From SH-MAG3 sp035461245 (GTDB lineage Bacteria; Gemmatimonadota; Gemmatimonadetes; Longimicrobiales; RSA9): a stretch of 64,000 nucleotides of DNA. The stretch spans positions 6,619-70,618 of the forward strand of contig DATHVP010000115.1 of NCBI GenBank assembly GCA_035461245.1, in the 5' to 3' direction. Shown here piece after piece: positions 15,401 through 23,303 of this stretch. The translations under genes were made by a program, and so were the position numbers. The notes beneath the pieces are model-generated. The model ran no database searches and had not been told where the DNA came from. It saw only the letters and a list, made by a program, of their open reading frames with translations. The number at the start of each line of letters is the position of its first letter. Position 1 is the first letter of the stretch.

Positions 15401-16731
15401 CGCATCCGCAGGGCCCGTCCAAGTACGTCCGCGGCCTGGGCATATTCCGCCTCCGCCAGCAGCGCCCAGCCCAGGAGATCCAGTCCGCCCAGCAGGTCAT
15501 CCCGGGCGCGGCGAGCGGTCCAGTCGTCGGGCGCCGTGGCAGCCTGCACGCCCTCGAATATCTGCACGGCGCGGCGCAGGAGCGGGACCGCGGCGCCACC
15601 CCCGCCGTGCCGGCGCAGGTGGCGCGCGTAGTCGGTCAGCGCCGCCGCCAGGGATGGGCTGTCCGGTCGGTACTGCTCATGCGCCCCGATCACCTGCTCC
15701 AGGTAGGAGCGCGCCGCGGGAACGTCCCCCAATGCCTCAGTTGCGAATGCCAGGTCGGACAGCGTCCACGTTTCCTCACCCGGCTCGCTCTCCTCGTGAT
15801 CCCGCAGGATGGGCAGGGCGCGCTCGAGCAGTGCGCGGCGCCCCGCGTGGTCATCAGAGGGCAGCGCCTCCGCCAGCCGCCGCAGCGCACGACCAACGCT
15901 GATGTGGTCCGGACCGTCCGCCGCTTCCAACACCACCAGCGCGTGTTCCCGCGCGACCCGCTTCGATTCCTGATCGGCGGCGAACTCGGCAAGCAGCTCC
16001 CACGTGTCCGCCAGGGCCGGATGATCCGTCCCCAGTTCCCGTTCCTGCCGCTGGAGCCGGGATTCCAGCACGCTGCGCGCGCCCGTGCTGTCGCCGCCAC
16101 TGGCCAGTTCCCGCGCCAGCAGCCGTTCGGCCTCGATCAGGTTCGGGTCATCGGCGGCGGCTGACCCTGCGAGCCGCGGCAGTTCGTGCTGCAGCAGCGC
16201 CAGCATCTCGCCCCTGCGCTCCAGCCGCATGAGGGCGTATGCCCGGTGTAACAGTGGCGCTTCTGCCGATGCCGCGAGTGCCTCGTCCGACTCGTCCGCC
16301 TCGGCGGATGATGTCAGTCGCTCCGACTCTGCCGGGAACGAACCCGGCTCGCCGACCTCCAGCAGAAACGCCCCCTCGCCGCTGCCGCCGTACGAGGTCA
16401 CGTAGATGACCCACTCACGCGGCCCGTCGGCCTCGACGAGCACCCGGGACTCGGACAGGCTGAAGTCGTAGTCGTCGTTTTCGAGGGTTGTGCCGTCCTC
16501 GGCGATGAGGAGGAGGAAGGTGTCGAACGCCTGGGCGGTGAGCCGCACCTCCACCGCCGTACCCACGGGCAGCCTGAGGCGGTAGCTGGCGCCGGGCCGT
16601 CCGTCAGGAATCGCCTCCGCGCTGCTGGATATCTGCGCCTCTACTGCGTCTCCAGGCGCCATGGCCGCCGGCTGCGCCGCCACCGGTGCGGCGGCCAGCA
16701 GGACGAACAGTGTCCAGGCAGGAATGCGCAT
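12487..16731 (-). CDS. Exported TPR-CHAT protease-like protein, 1414 residues
   Basis: The order is: a signal peptide (PAWTLFVLLAAAPVAAQ); a PPC-like beta domain at about residues 30-130 (SYRLRLPVGTAVEVRLT, TFLLLIAEDGTTLENDD); a long helical array to about residue 960 containing many TPRs (for example AIRGDYRSARPLYEEALALA and LGDHEAALRHYENALTIEED); and a C-terminal CHAT domain. The caspase-like dyad is present, His about 1250 in HLSTHGFF and Cys about 1324 in LAACDTGLG. It is therefore predicted to be an active clan CD peptidase acting outside the cytoplasm. It begins 7 bp after the isocitrate dehydrogenase stop. Substrate and trigger are unknown; no gasdermin-like or caspase-cleaved partner is recognisable nearby. 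Confidence 0.9.
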   Translation of the reverse strand: MRIPAWTLFVLLAAAPVAAQPAAMAPGDAVEAQISSSAEAIPDGRPGASYRLRLPVGTAVEVRLTAQAFDTFLLLIAEDGTTLENDDYDFSLSESRVLVEADGPREWVIYVTSYGGSGEGAFLLEVGEPGSFPAESERLTSSAEADESDEALAASAEAPLLHRAYALMRLERRGEMLALLQHELPRLAGSAAADDPNLIEAERLLARELASGGDSTGARSVLESRLQRQERELGTDHPALADTWELLAEFAADQESKRVAREHALVVLEAADGPDHISVGRALRRLAEALPSDDHAGRRALLERALPILRDHEESEPGEETWTLSDLAFATEALGDVPAARSYLEQVIGAHEQYRPDSPSLAAALTDYARHLRRHGGGGAAVPLLRRAVQIFEGVQAATAPDDWTARRARDDLLGGLDLLGWALLAEAEYAQAADVLGRALRMRDDVADTAADESLRQALRDNLFQLSVALELGGMREEADAVHDRAGALPPLNDWEAVDGRYVAQRMRADGLEAAAAVLWARIGGREAVVDLGDFTDDELQPGRLLTDGPRREAALAALERLEQEEYRLRQDGRYGEALRAGARALALARATTAPGEDALYRQLGNVAGLHAIRGDYRSARPLYEEALALAQANFAPDAVGIAWALRDLADALSALGDHEAALRHYENALTIEEDDAYRRGVARSLTALGQYGAAHEQYQALLRQARAERGAGTFEESVALNNLGMFLLGIGRAADAIEPLQQALEVVESLYSFDPGRIVQGSSIMGRGPSAIATVGHNLAGAYVEAGRLPEARPLYDQALRIYEAVNGGNHPDVGRVLGLQGRLLHRLSDLPAAVAAYERAIAIAELSYGADHPEVAGYLNGLADVLQDRGDTRGARAAALRAIHIYDDHAAAVLPALAPAEQRAFVADALTGLTTRMLSGTAPLSVAESYAMVGGWKGILLEGLRRQAAVSRLADHPRFGDDVAALNALRSEIAWHTSLAGEMPAARWRAIADSLTADKERLERALAAALPAGALQDPWRTPDNDALGGRLPRGAALLDVYRHELLDGDSDGTFRYTAVLTAAGAAPVLVPIGAADAVEQAIAAWRDAVVRGQDAAAETQALVDAVWGPVAAALPAAVQRLWISPDAQLARVPWSLLAAAGGSDAILVSEVASPRALLAALHTGRDYAAEPGSVLLVGGVDFDAGVAGDSAGARWADLPGTRAEVDSISALAVSAEQPHRVLTGAEPTPAVVAAALAESRYAHLSTHGFFYRASEAEYRAGESRSVIVGRAAGGRPPSRNPLAESGLALAGANAAAAGNLTAEELLSIDLSGLELLVLAACDTGLGTEITGQGVMGLRASVQAAGAHGLLMSLWKVPDASTALLMQHFYDGLWTKGLSPAEALRDAQVAVRADDRYAAPIHWAAWVLSGGP

Positions 16732-16738
16732 GACCAGC

Positions 16739-17755
16739 TTACTTCAGGCTGCGGATCACGGCGTCAGCGTACTCTTCCGTGCGGGCACGCCCGCCCGCAT
16801 CCGGTGTCACCGTCTCCCGGGCCTCCAGCGTCTGCCGGACGGCCTCCCTCACGCGTTGCGCCACGTCGTGCTGGCCCAGGTGCTCCAGCATCATGGCGCC
16901 CGCCAGCACCATGGCCGTCGGGTTCGCGATGCCCAGACCCGCGATGTCCGGCGCAGAACCGTGCACCGGCTCGAAGATGGCCGCGCTCTTCCCGATGTTG
17001 CCGCCCGGCGCCATGCCCAGCCCGCCTACGAGACCGGCCATCTGGTCGCTGAGGATATCGCCGAACATGTTCTCCATGACCAGCACGTCGAACTGGTAGG
17101 GGTTCAGCACCAGCAGCATGGCGGTGGCGTCAATGATCCGGTCCTCGAACTCGACGCGGCCCTCGTATTCCTTCGCGATCTCCCGTCCCACGTCCAGGAA
17201 GAGACCCTGTGTGTACTTCAGGATGTTCGCCTTGTGGGCCAGCGTGACCTTCCTGCGGTTGTGCGACACGGCATACTCGAAGGCATACCGGACAATCCGC
17301 TCGGCGCCGTAGCGCGTGATGATCATCACCGACTCGGCCGCCGCCTTCGGGTCCTCGCCGACGCCGATGTAATGCTCGACACCGACATACAGGCCCTCCG
17401 TGTTCTCCCGGATCAGGACCAGGTCAATGTCCTCGTACCGGCCGCCGGACATGAGCGTCAGCGCCGGCCTCACGTTCGCGTAGAGGTCGAACTCCTTACG
17501 CAGCGCCACGTTGATGGAGCGGAACCCCGTGCCCACGGGCGTAGTCAATGGGCCCTTCAGGGAAACGCCGGTCCGGCGGATGCTCTCCAGCGTCTCCTCC
17601 GGGATGGGCGTGTGGTGCGTGTCCACCGCCGCGACGCCCGCCAGGCGCTCGTCCCACTGCACCGCGGCGCCGGCTGCCTCCAGGATCCTGACTGTTGCCT
17701 TGGTGATGGACGGTCCGATGCCGTCGCCCGGAATGAGAGTTACTGCCTGGCTCAT
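16739..17755 (-). CDS. NAD-dependent isocitrate/isopropylmalate-type dehydrogenase
   Basis: The 338-residue protein belongs to the beta-decarboxylating dehydrogenases. It starts MSQAVTLIPGDGIGPSI and contains LIRENTEGLYVGVEHYIGVG, the LAHKANILKYTQGLF metal/substrate segment, MENMFGDILSD, and FEPVHGSAPDIAG near the end. The NTEG-x-Y form and short length fit the NAD-type (single-chain IDH3-like) isocitrate dehydrogenase. Homoisocitrate dehydrogenase is an alternative I cannot exclude by eye. ATG 17755 is taken because all upstream in-frame sequence is antisense-type, Arg/Ala-rich. It lies between a lipoprotein gene (5 bp) and the CHAT gene (7 bp), an odd setting for a TCA enzyme. Confidence 0.85.
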   Translation of the reverse strand: MSQAVTLIPGDGIGPSITKATVRILEAAGAAVQWDERLAGVAAVDTHHTPIPEETLESIRRTGVSLKGPLTTPVGTGFRSINVALRKEFDLYANVRPALTLMSGGRYEDIDLVLIRENTEGLYVGVEHYIGVGEDPKAAAESVMIITRYGAERIVRYAFEYAVSHNRRKVTLAHKANILKYTQGLFLDVGREIAKEYEGRVEFEDRIIDATAMLLVLNPYQFDVLVMENMFGDILSDQMAGLVGGLGMAPGGNIGKSAAIFEPVHGSAPDIAGLGIANPTAMVLAGAMMLEHLGQHDVAQRVREAVRQTLEARETVTPDAGGRARTEEYADAVIRSLK

Positions 17756-17760
17756 GTCGG

Positions 17761-18291
17761 CTACCGCTCCGGAACGTAACGTGGGTTGTACCTGTATGTG
17801 GTGTTCTGTTCGCCGAACTGGCGCAGCCGGTCCATGGTGCTGGGACGCTGCGTGCCCTGGTCCAGCGCCTCCGCCAGCAGCGACCGCGCGCGCGGCCAGC
17901 TGTACTCGTTCAGGGCATCCCGCACGAGCAGCGCACGGGCCACTTCCTCGTCGCCGGACATGGTGATGACGCGCACGCCGGCAATGCCCTGGTAATTCTC
18001 GAACAGCTCGCGGGTGCCCGGCGAGAAGAGGTAGATGTAGGGGCCGACCCGCGCCCACAACGGACCGCCCCGGCGCAGCTGGTCCGGGGGCTGCTGCACT
18101 ACCATCTCCAGCACGTTGCCGCTGAAACGGAACTCCGCGTTCACGCCCTGGTTCGCATAGGCGTCGCGCACCGCGGTCGTGTCCGGCAGCGTCGTGTCCG
18201 GCCTGGGCTGTATGAGGCGGTCACACGCCGTCGTGAGGCTCCCGGTCAGGAGCACGGCGAGGACGATGCCTCGTGACAACTGCTTCTTCAT
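17761..18291 (-). CDS. Lipoprotein of unknown function
   Basis: The 176-residue precursor starts MKKQLSRGIVLAVLLTGSL and has lipobox TTAC. The mature part contains an alpha/beta region (AEFRFSGNVLEMVVQQPPDQ, YIYLFSPGTRELFENYQGIA) and ends in a helix followed by TTYRYNPRYVPER. No catalytic motif is visible. ATG 18291 overlaps the stop of the upstream lipoprotein gene (ATGA). The two lipoproteins probably work together at a membrane. Confidence 0.6.
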   Translation of the reverse strand: MKKQLSRGIVLAVLLTGSLTTACDRLIQPRPDTTLPDTTAVRDAYANQGVNAEFRFSGNVLEMVVQQPPDQLRRGGPLWARVGPYIYLFSPGTRELFENYQGIAGVRVITMSGDEEVARALLVRDALNEYSWPRARSLLAEALDQGTQRPSTMDRLRQFGEQNTTYRYNPRYVPER

Positions 18292-19010
18292 CTGGGTACC
18301 AGTTGGGCCAGCGCCTGGGCCGTGGACGCGATGGCTGCCGCGTCCGGACGGTCTCCCGGCGCACCGGCAACAACGCCGTACCACACGACGTCGCCACCCA
18401 CGGTGTCAATCAATGCTACTGCTAAGTGAACACGCCCGGCGCCCGTCTGTTCCATCACCCAGAGCGCGCCAATGGGCACGAGCGCTACGCGAGCGTCCAT
18501 GAGCGTGCCGATCCGACGCAGCTCCCCGTACAGCGGGTCACCGATACTCTCCAGGCGCGCCCGCTGGAAATCCCGGACTGTCAGGCCCCGCGGATTCACT
18601 TCCAGCATCGGCGTCCGGGCCACCGCCGCCTCCACTGCGGATGCCTCGATCCACCGCGTCCGCGGTGCCCGCTCCTGGAGCCAGTAGCCAAGTTCGCCCT
18701 CCAGGGCCTGCAGCATGGACGGGCTCAGCAACGCAGGCGGCACGGCCGGGTCAGCCGTGGCAGGAAGGGCAATGGTGGGCACCGCCTGCTGCACCGGCAT
18801 GACCATGATGGTCCGGCCCGCCAGGTCCGGCACCGGCCGCTGCACGTCTCCCGCGCCCGGCATCGTCGTGCGCGAGCAAGCCGCCACCAGCACCAGCAGC
18901 GCCAGCGCCACCCCGAGGACCCGCAGTCCCCGCAGTCCCCGCAGTTCCCGCAGTTCCCGCAGTCCGCCGTTTACGTTTACGTTTACGATCCCGATCCCGA
19001 TCCCGTTCAA
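18288..19010 (-). CDS. Lipoprotein, repeat-derived N-terminus, GNA1162/CsgG-like hint
   Basis: About 240 residues if translation starts at TTG 19010, which overlaps the upstream stop. The first 30 residues (alternating GI, VN, then LRE/LRG triplets) are encoded by the intergenic GATCCC/GTAAACG element and a 9-bp repeat. After them comes a typical hydrophobic core and lipobox (ALALLVLVAAC). The mature part, with LAGRTIMVMPVQQ, a long helix and ARVALVPIGALWVMEQ, resembles outer-membrane assembly lipoproteins of the DUF799/CsgG type, but weakly. An internal CTG start is possible. The start is the main uncertainty. Confidence 0.55.
   Translation of the reverse strand: MNGIGIGIVNVNVNGGLRELRELRGLRGLRVLGVALALLVLVAACSRTTMPGAGDVQRPVPDLAGRTIMVMPVQQAVPTIALPATADPAVPPALLSPSMLQALEGELGYWLQERAPRTRWIEASAVEAAVARTPMLEVNPRGLTVRDFQRARLESIGDPLYGELRRIGTLMDARVALVPIGALWVMEQTGAGRVHLAVALIDTVGGDVVWYGVVAGAPGDRPDAAAIASTAQALAQLVPR
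18920..19008. repeat. 9-bp tandem repeat plus CGTTTACG...GATCCC element, copy 2
   Basis: On the plus strand CCGCAGTCC/CCGCAGTTC units repeat about five times (18920-18967). CGTTTACG-TTTACG-TTTACG and three GATCCC units follow, ending at GTTCAAAG next to the SDR stop. The whole block overlaps the assumed signal-peptide coding region of the downstream lipoprotein. Confidence 0.8.
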
Positions 19011-19900
19011 AGCATGTGTCCGCCATCTACGGGGATGACGCAGCCGGTGATATGGCGGGCGCGTTCGGAACAGAGGAACACGACGACGCCGGCAACGTCC
19101 TGCGGGTCACCCAGCCGCCCCAGCACGGTACGATCCCGGGCCCGGTCCAGGATCTCGGGTGCTACACCATCAGTGAGGCGCGTCGTCCGGATGTAGCCCG
19201 GCGCCACGGCGTTGACGTTGATGTTGGACGGGCCGAGCTCGACGGCGGCGGACCGGGTCAACCCGATGATGCCGGCCTTGGACGCGGCGTAGTTGGACAG
19301 CCCGAACTCGCTGCGCAGGCCGTGGACGGACGCCACATTGACGATCTTGCCGTGCTGCTGTGCCCTCAGGATCGGCGTCACGGCGCGGATCATGTTGAAG
19401 GTGCCGGTCAGGTTGACGTCAATGACGTCGCCCCACTCCTCGTCTTCCATGCGCCACAGCGCGCGGTCCCTGGCGATGCCGGCGTTGTTGACCAGGATAT
19501 GCAACCCCGCCAGCGCGTTGTCGGCCTCCGCGACGAACGCATTCACGGCCTCCGGGTCCCGCACGTCACAGGGCCGGCAGACCACCGTGACCATGGTGCG
19601 CAACTCGTTGGCGGTGCGCTCGGCATCGGCCGCGATGCGGCCGTCGCCGTTATCCAGGTAGTTGAAGGCGATGTGGACGCCGTGGCGGGCGAGTTCCAGC
19701 GCAATGGCGCGGCCGATGCCCGTGGCGCCACCGGTGACGATGGCGCCGGTGCCCCGCAACTCGTCATAGAGTCGCTCCGGCTGCGGCTGCGTCTCCTCGA
19801 CGACTTCCGCGAGGAACTGCTCCACCGCCTCGTCGGCGACCTGCGGTCCTGTCTGGTGTCCGTTGTACTCGTCTGGCGAGCCCGGGCGGCGTGCCTCCAA
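19007..19900 (-). CDS. Short-chain dehydrogenase/reductase, FabG-like, with N-terminal extension
   Basis: A classical SDR: GAIVTGGATGIGRAIA for NADP binding, ILVNNAGIARD, Ser in IVNVASVHGLR, and catalytic YAASK. It ends in the IPVDGGHML tail typical of FabG/acetoacetyl-CoA reductase relatives. It carries about 50 extra N-terminal residues (acidic, VEQFLAEVVEETQPQPERLY) before the Rossmann fold. TTG 19900 is chosen because GGAGGAG lies about 5 nt upstream and no ATG exists before the first strand. It begins 52 bp after phoU and is followed directly by two lipoproteins, IDH and CHAT, so read-through from the pst operon is conceivable. Substrate unknown. Confidence 0.8.
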   Translation of the reverse strand: MEARRPGSPDEYNGHQTGPQVADEAVEQFLAEVVEETQPQPERLYDELRGTGAIVTGGATGIGRAIALELARHGVHIAFNYLDNGDGRIAADAERTANELRTMVTVVCRPCDVRDPEAVNAFVAEADNALAGLHILVNNAGIARDRALWRMEDEEWGDVIDVNLTGTFNMIRAVTPILRAQQHGKIVNVASVHGLRSEFGLSNYAASKAGIIGLTRSAAVELGPSNINVNAVAPGYIRTTRLTDGVAPEILDRARDRTVLGRLGDPQDVAGVVVFLCSERARHITGCVIPVDGGHML

Positions 19901-19952
19901 GGATCTCCTCCGGAATGGAATCCCGGAGAATGCCCCTCGCGCCGGGCCACTG

Positions 19953-20621
19953 TCAAGCTTCGCGCCGCTGCTCCGCGCCGTGTTTCACCGTGCGACCCTC
20001 CACCAGAAAGACGACCTCCTCGCAGATATTCGTGGCCAGGTCCGCGATCCGCTCCAGGTTACCCGAGATCAGGAGCAGGTCCATGCCGGCGGTGATCCGC
20101 CTGGGGTCCTCCATCATGTGCGTGAGCAGGATCCGGAAGTTGTTGTCATGCAGTTCATCGACGCGGTCATCCCTCTGAGGGATGCGGCGGGCCGCGTCGG
20201 CGTCCGCCTGGACGAACGCATTGAGGGAGTCGGCGAGCATGCCCGTGGCGACCCGCACCATCTCCTCAATCTCAGGCATGACCGGGAAGGGTGGGGCCTC
20301 TACCATGTACTGGACGGCCTCGGCGATGTTGACGGCGTGATCACCCACGCGTTCCAGGTCACTGCCGATCTTCATGGCCGTCGTGATAAAGCGGAGGTCA
20401 CGGGCCATGGGCTGCTGCAACGCCAGCAGGTGCAGGGCAGCGTCATCGATGCCAAGCTCGAGTTCGTCCAGCTCCTCGTCAGCATCGATGACGTCCTGCG
20501 CCTTCTCCATGTCCCGGTCCAGTAGCGCCTGCACCGCCTTGCGAACCTGCTGTTCCGCCAGCCCGGCCATGCCCACCAGGGAGGCCTTGAGCCGGTCCAT
20601 GTCATCCTGGAAATGCCTCAT
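19953..20621 (-). CDS. phoU: Phosphate transport regulator PhoU
   Basis: The 222-residue all-helical protein has the two PhoU repeats with their metal-binding E/D-x3-D signatures (IGSDLERVGDHAVNIAEA and ISGNLERIADLATNICEEV). It bridges the Pst transporter and the PhoR kinase to keep the Pho response off when phosphate is plentiful. ATG 20621 overlaps the pstB stop (ATGA). It is the last gene of the porin-pstSCAB-phoU operon. Confidence 0.95.
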   Translation of the reverse strand: MRHFQDDMDRLKASLVGMAGLAEQQVRKAVQALLDRDMEKAQDVIDADEELDELELGIDDAALHLLALQQPMARDLRFITTAMKIGSDLERVGDHAVNIAEAVQYMVEAPPFPVMPEIEEMVRVATGMLADSLNAFVQADADAARRIPQRDDRVDELHDNNFRILLTHMMEDPRRITAGMDLLLISGNLERIADLATNICEEVVFLVEGRTVKHGAEQRREA

Positions 20622-21394
20622 CCGAACCTTCCCGTGATGTAAGCTTCCGTGCGCTCCTCCCGGGGGTTGGTGAAGAGGCGGTCCGTCGCGCCGTACTCCA
20701 CCAGCTCGCCCATGTACAGGAACGCCGTGTAGTCTGATACGCGCGCGGCCTGCTGCATGTTGTGCGTGACAATGACGACGGTGTAGTCCTGCTTCAGCTG
20801 GTAGATCAGTTCCTCGATCTTCTGCGTGGCAATGGGGTCCAGCGCCGAGGCCGGCTCGTCCATGAGCAGGACCTCCGGCTCCACGGCCAGCGCCCGCGCT
20901 ATGCACAGACGTTGCTGCTGGCCGCCCGAAAGGGCAAGCGCGCTTTCGTTCAGCCGGTCCTTGACCTCGTCCCACAGAGCTGCCTGGCGCAGCGACCGCT
21001 CCACCAGTTCGTCCATGTTGCCTCGGTAGCCGTTGATGCGCGCGCCGAACGCGATGTTGTCGTGGATCGACTTCGGGAACGGGTTCGGCTTCTGGAACAC
21101 CATGCCGATGCGGCGGCGGATGTCCACCGGATCCACGCCCGGACCGTACAGGTTGGTGCCCTGGAACAGGGCCTCACCCTCGACCCTCGCGCCGGGCACC
21201 AGGTCGTTCATCCGGTTGAAGCAGCGCAGCAGCGTACTCTTGCCGCAGCCCGAGGGCCCGATGAAGGCTACCACCTGCCGGTCCGGGATCCGGATGCTCA
21301 CACCCTTCACCGCCCGCGTCTCGCCATACAGGACCGACAGGTCGCGGGCCTCGAGTTCTACTGCCGTGGTGGGCTCGAATATGGATTCAGTCAT
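20618..21394 (-). CDS. pstB: Phosphate ABC transporter ATP-binding protein PstB
   Basis: The 258-residue ATPase has Walker A GPSGCGKST, the PstB-typical LLRCFNRMNDLVPGARVEG, Q-loop QKPNPFPKSIHDN, signature LSGGQQQRLCIARALA, Walker B VLLMDEPASALDP and H-loop VTHNMQQA. The start is ATG 21394, overlapping the pstA stop by ATGA; in-frame sequence upstream of it is antisense of pstA. It energises phosphate import through PstC/PstA. Confidence 0.97.
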   Translation of the reverse strand: MTESIFEPTTAVELEARDLSVLYGETRAVKGVSIRIPDRQVVAFIGPSGCGKSTLLRCFNRMNDLVPGARVEGEALFQGTNLYGPGVDPVDIRRRIGMVFQKPNPFPKSIHDNIAFGARINGYRGNMDELVERSLRQAALWDEVKDRLNESALALSGGQQQRLCIARALAVEPEVLLMDEPASALDPIATQKIEELIYQLKQDYTVVIVTHNMQQAARVSDYTAFLYMGELVEYGATDRLFTNPREERTEAYITGRFG

Positions 21395-22365
21395 TGCTGG
21401 TTCCGACGGGAGAAGCGGTTGCGCAGCACGATGGCCACGGCGTTCATGCTGAGCAGCAGCACCAGCAGAACGATGCTTGCCGCCGCGGCGAGTTCCCGGA
21501 ACTCCGCCTGCGGACGGGAGACCCAGTTGAAGACCTGGATGGGAACCACCGTGAACGGGTCCATGGGACTGCCGGGCACGAACGGCACGAACGCCAGCGC
21601 GCCCACCACGATCAGCGGCGCCGCCTCGCCGATGGCCCGGGACAGGGCCAGGATGGTGCCCGTCAGGATGCCCGGCAGCGCCAGCGGCAGCACGTGGTGG
21701 CGGACGGCCTCCCACCGCGTGGAGCCCAGTGCATATGCGCCGAGGCGGATGGAGTTCGGCACGGCCTTGATGGCTTCCTGCGATGCGATGATGATCACGG
21801 GCAGGATCAGCAACGCCAGTGTCAGGGCACCGGCCAGGATGCTCCGGCCCATGGCGAAGTAGCGGACGAACACGGCGAGGCCGAGCATGCCGTAGACGAT
21901 GGAGGGCACGCCCGCCAGGTTCGCGATGTTCGCCTCGACAATGGTCCTCAGGCGGCTGGCCGGCGCATACTCCTCCAGCCAGATGGCCGTGCCGACGCCC
22001 AGCGGGAACGCGATGACGGCCGTCAGCCCGAGCGTCCACAATGAGCCGATCAGCGCCGGCTTCATCCCGGCGCGGGCAGCGAAGCGGGACGGGAACCCGT
22101 TCAGGAACGCCCAGGTCAGGCGGCCTGAGCCGGTGGCGATCACGTCATACAGCAGGGCGCCCAGGGCCACGATGCCCACCAGGGTCGCCAGCAGGCAGAC
22201 CAGGTGGAAGACCGTGCCCATGCGGGCGCGCGGCCCCAGCCGCGAGTCGAAGCGCGACGCGTCGCGCTGCACGGCCTGGTGCCGGCCGTCCCCTTCCGGA
22301 GCCGGCTGCAGCGGGGGCACCCCCTGCAGGATGGGCGCGGCGGAGGGTGAGCGACCGTTCGTCAT
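21391..22365 (-). CDS. pstA: Phosphate ABC transporter permease PstA
   Basis: The 324-residue protein has a cytoplasmic N-terminal stretch of about 45 residues followed by six membrane segments. The binding-protein-dependent permease loop is LGSTRWEAVRHHVLPLALPG (EAA motif with the G), and VPSIVYGMLGLAVFV is typical of PstA. The start overlaps the pstC stop (ATGA). Confidence 0.95.
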   Translation of the reverse strand: MTNGRSPSAAPILQGVPPLQPAPEGDGRHQAVQRDASRFDSRLGPRARMGTVFHLVCLLATLVGIVALGALLYDVIATGSGRLTWAFLNGFPSRFAARAGMKPALIGSLWTLGLTAVIAFPLGVGTAIWLEEYAPASRLRTIVEANIANLAGVPSIVYGMLGLAVFVRYFAMGRSILAGALTLALLILPVIIIASQEAIKAVPNSIRLGAYALGSTRWEAVRHHVLPLALPGILTGTILALSRAIGEAAPLIVVGALAFVPFVPGSPMDPFTVVPIQVFNWVSRPQAEFRELAAAASIVLLVLLLSMNAVAIVLRNRFSRRNQQ

Positions 22366-23303
22366 TCGTAGACCTCCCGGAACCGCTTCAACACAAAGAT
22401 CGAGATGATGTTCATGCCGAGGGTAATGGCGAACAGCGCCAGTCCCACCGCGAAGATGGTCTGGTACTCGACCGTGCCGTGGGCCAGTTCGCCGGTGGCC
22501 GTCTGCGCGATGTACGCCGTCATCGTCTGCACGCTGCGCAGCGGGTTCAGCGTGAGGTTCGCCTGCCCGCCCGCCGCGATGGTCACGATCATGGTCTCGC
22601 CGATGGCGCGGGACACCGCCAGGATGAAACTGGCGACGATGCCCGACAGCGCCGCGGGCACGACCGTGCGCGTCGCCACTTCGTACTTCGTGGCGCCCAG
22701 CGCGTAGGCGCCCTCGCGCAGCGACCGGGGCACCGCGCTCATGGCGTCCTCCGACAGCGACGAGACCATGGGGATGATCATGATGCCTACCACGATGCTG
22801 GCACTGAGGGCATTGTACACCTCCGCACCCGGCCAGATGGAGCGGATGATCGGCGTCACAAACGTGAGGGCGAAGAAGCCGTATACAACTGTGGGGATGC
22901 CCGCCAGGATCTCCAGCAGCGGCTTCAGCACCTTCCGCACCGGGTCCTGCGCATACTCACTCAGGTAAATTGCGGCCGCCAGCCCGATGGGCAGGGCCAC
23001 CAGGGCCGCGCCGATGGCGATCAGCACCGAGCCGGTGAGCAGCGGCAGTACGCCGAACGCCTGGTCCGTGAACATGGGCGTCCACTGCCGGCCCGTCAGG
23101 AACTCCACCACGGAGACGCGCCGGAAGAAGCTGGACGACTCGTACAGCAGCACCGCGACGATACCCGCCGTCGTCAGGATGGAGACGGCGCTGCACAGGA
23201 ACAGCGCTGCACCGATGAAGCGCTCGTTCCGGTGCCGCCGTCCCAGGTTCACGTGCATGCGCGCGGCCCGCTCCCGGCGGGCCGCACTGTCAGCGTGTGC
23301 CAC
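22362..23303 (-). CDS. pstC: Phosphate ABC transporter permease PstC
   Basis: The 313-residue protein has six membrane segments and a periplasmic loop after the first (FLTGRQWTPMFTDQAFGVLP), as in PstC. The EAA loop is LGATKYEVATRTVVPAALSG; IPTVVYGFFALTFVTP is the PstC/PstA pore motif. It overlaps the end of pstS by 14 bp. Confidence 0.95.
   Translation of the reverse strand: MAHADSAARRERAARMHVNLGRRHRNERFIGAALFLCSAVSILTTAGIVAVLLYESSSFFRRVSVVEFLTGRQWTPMFTDQAFGVLPLLTGSVLIAIGAALVALPIGLAAAIYLSEYAQDPVRKVLKPLLEILAGIPTVVYGFFALTFVTPIIRSIWPGAEVYNALSASIVVGIMIIPMVSSLSEDAMSAVPRSLREGAYALGATKYEVATRTVVPAALSGIVASFILAVSRAIGETMIVTIAAGGQANLTLNPLRSVQTMTAYIAQTATGELAHGTVEYQTIFAVGLALFAITLGMNIISIFVLKRFREVYE

Noticed and set aside
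14248..16164. Long plus-strand open frame inside the CHAT gene
   Set aside because: Antisense shadow of TPR repeats; no homology features.
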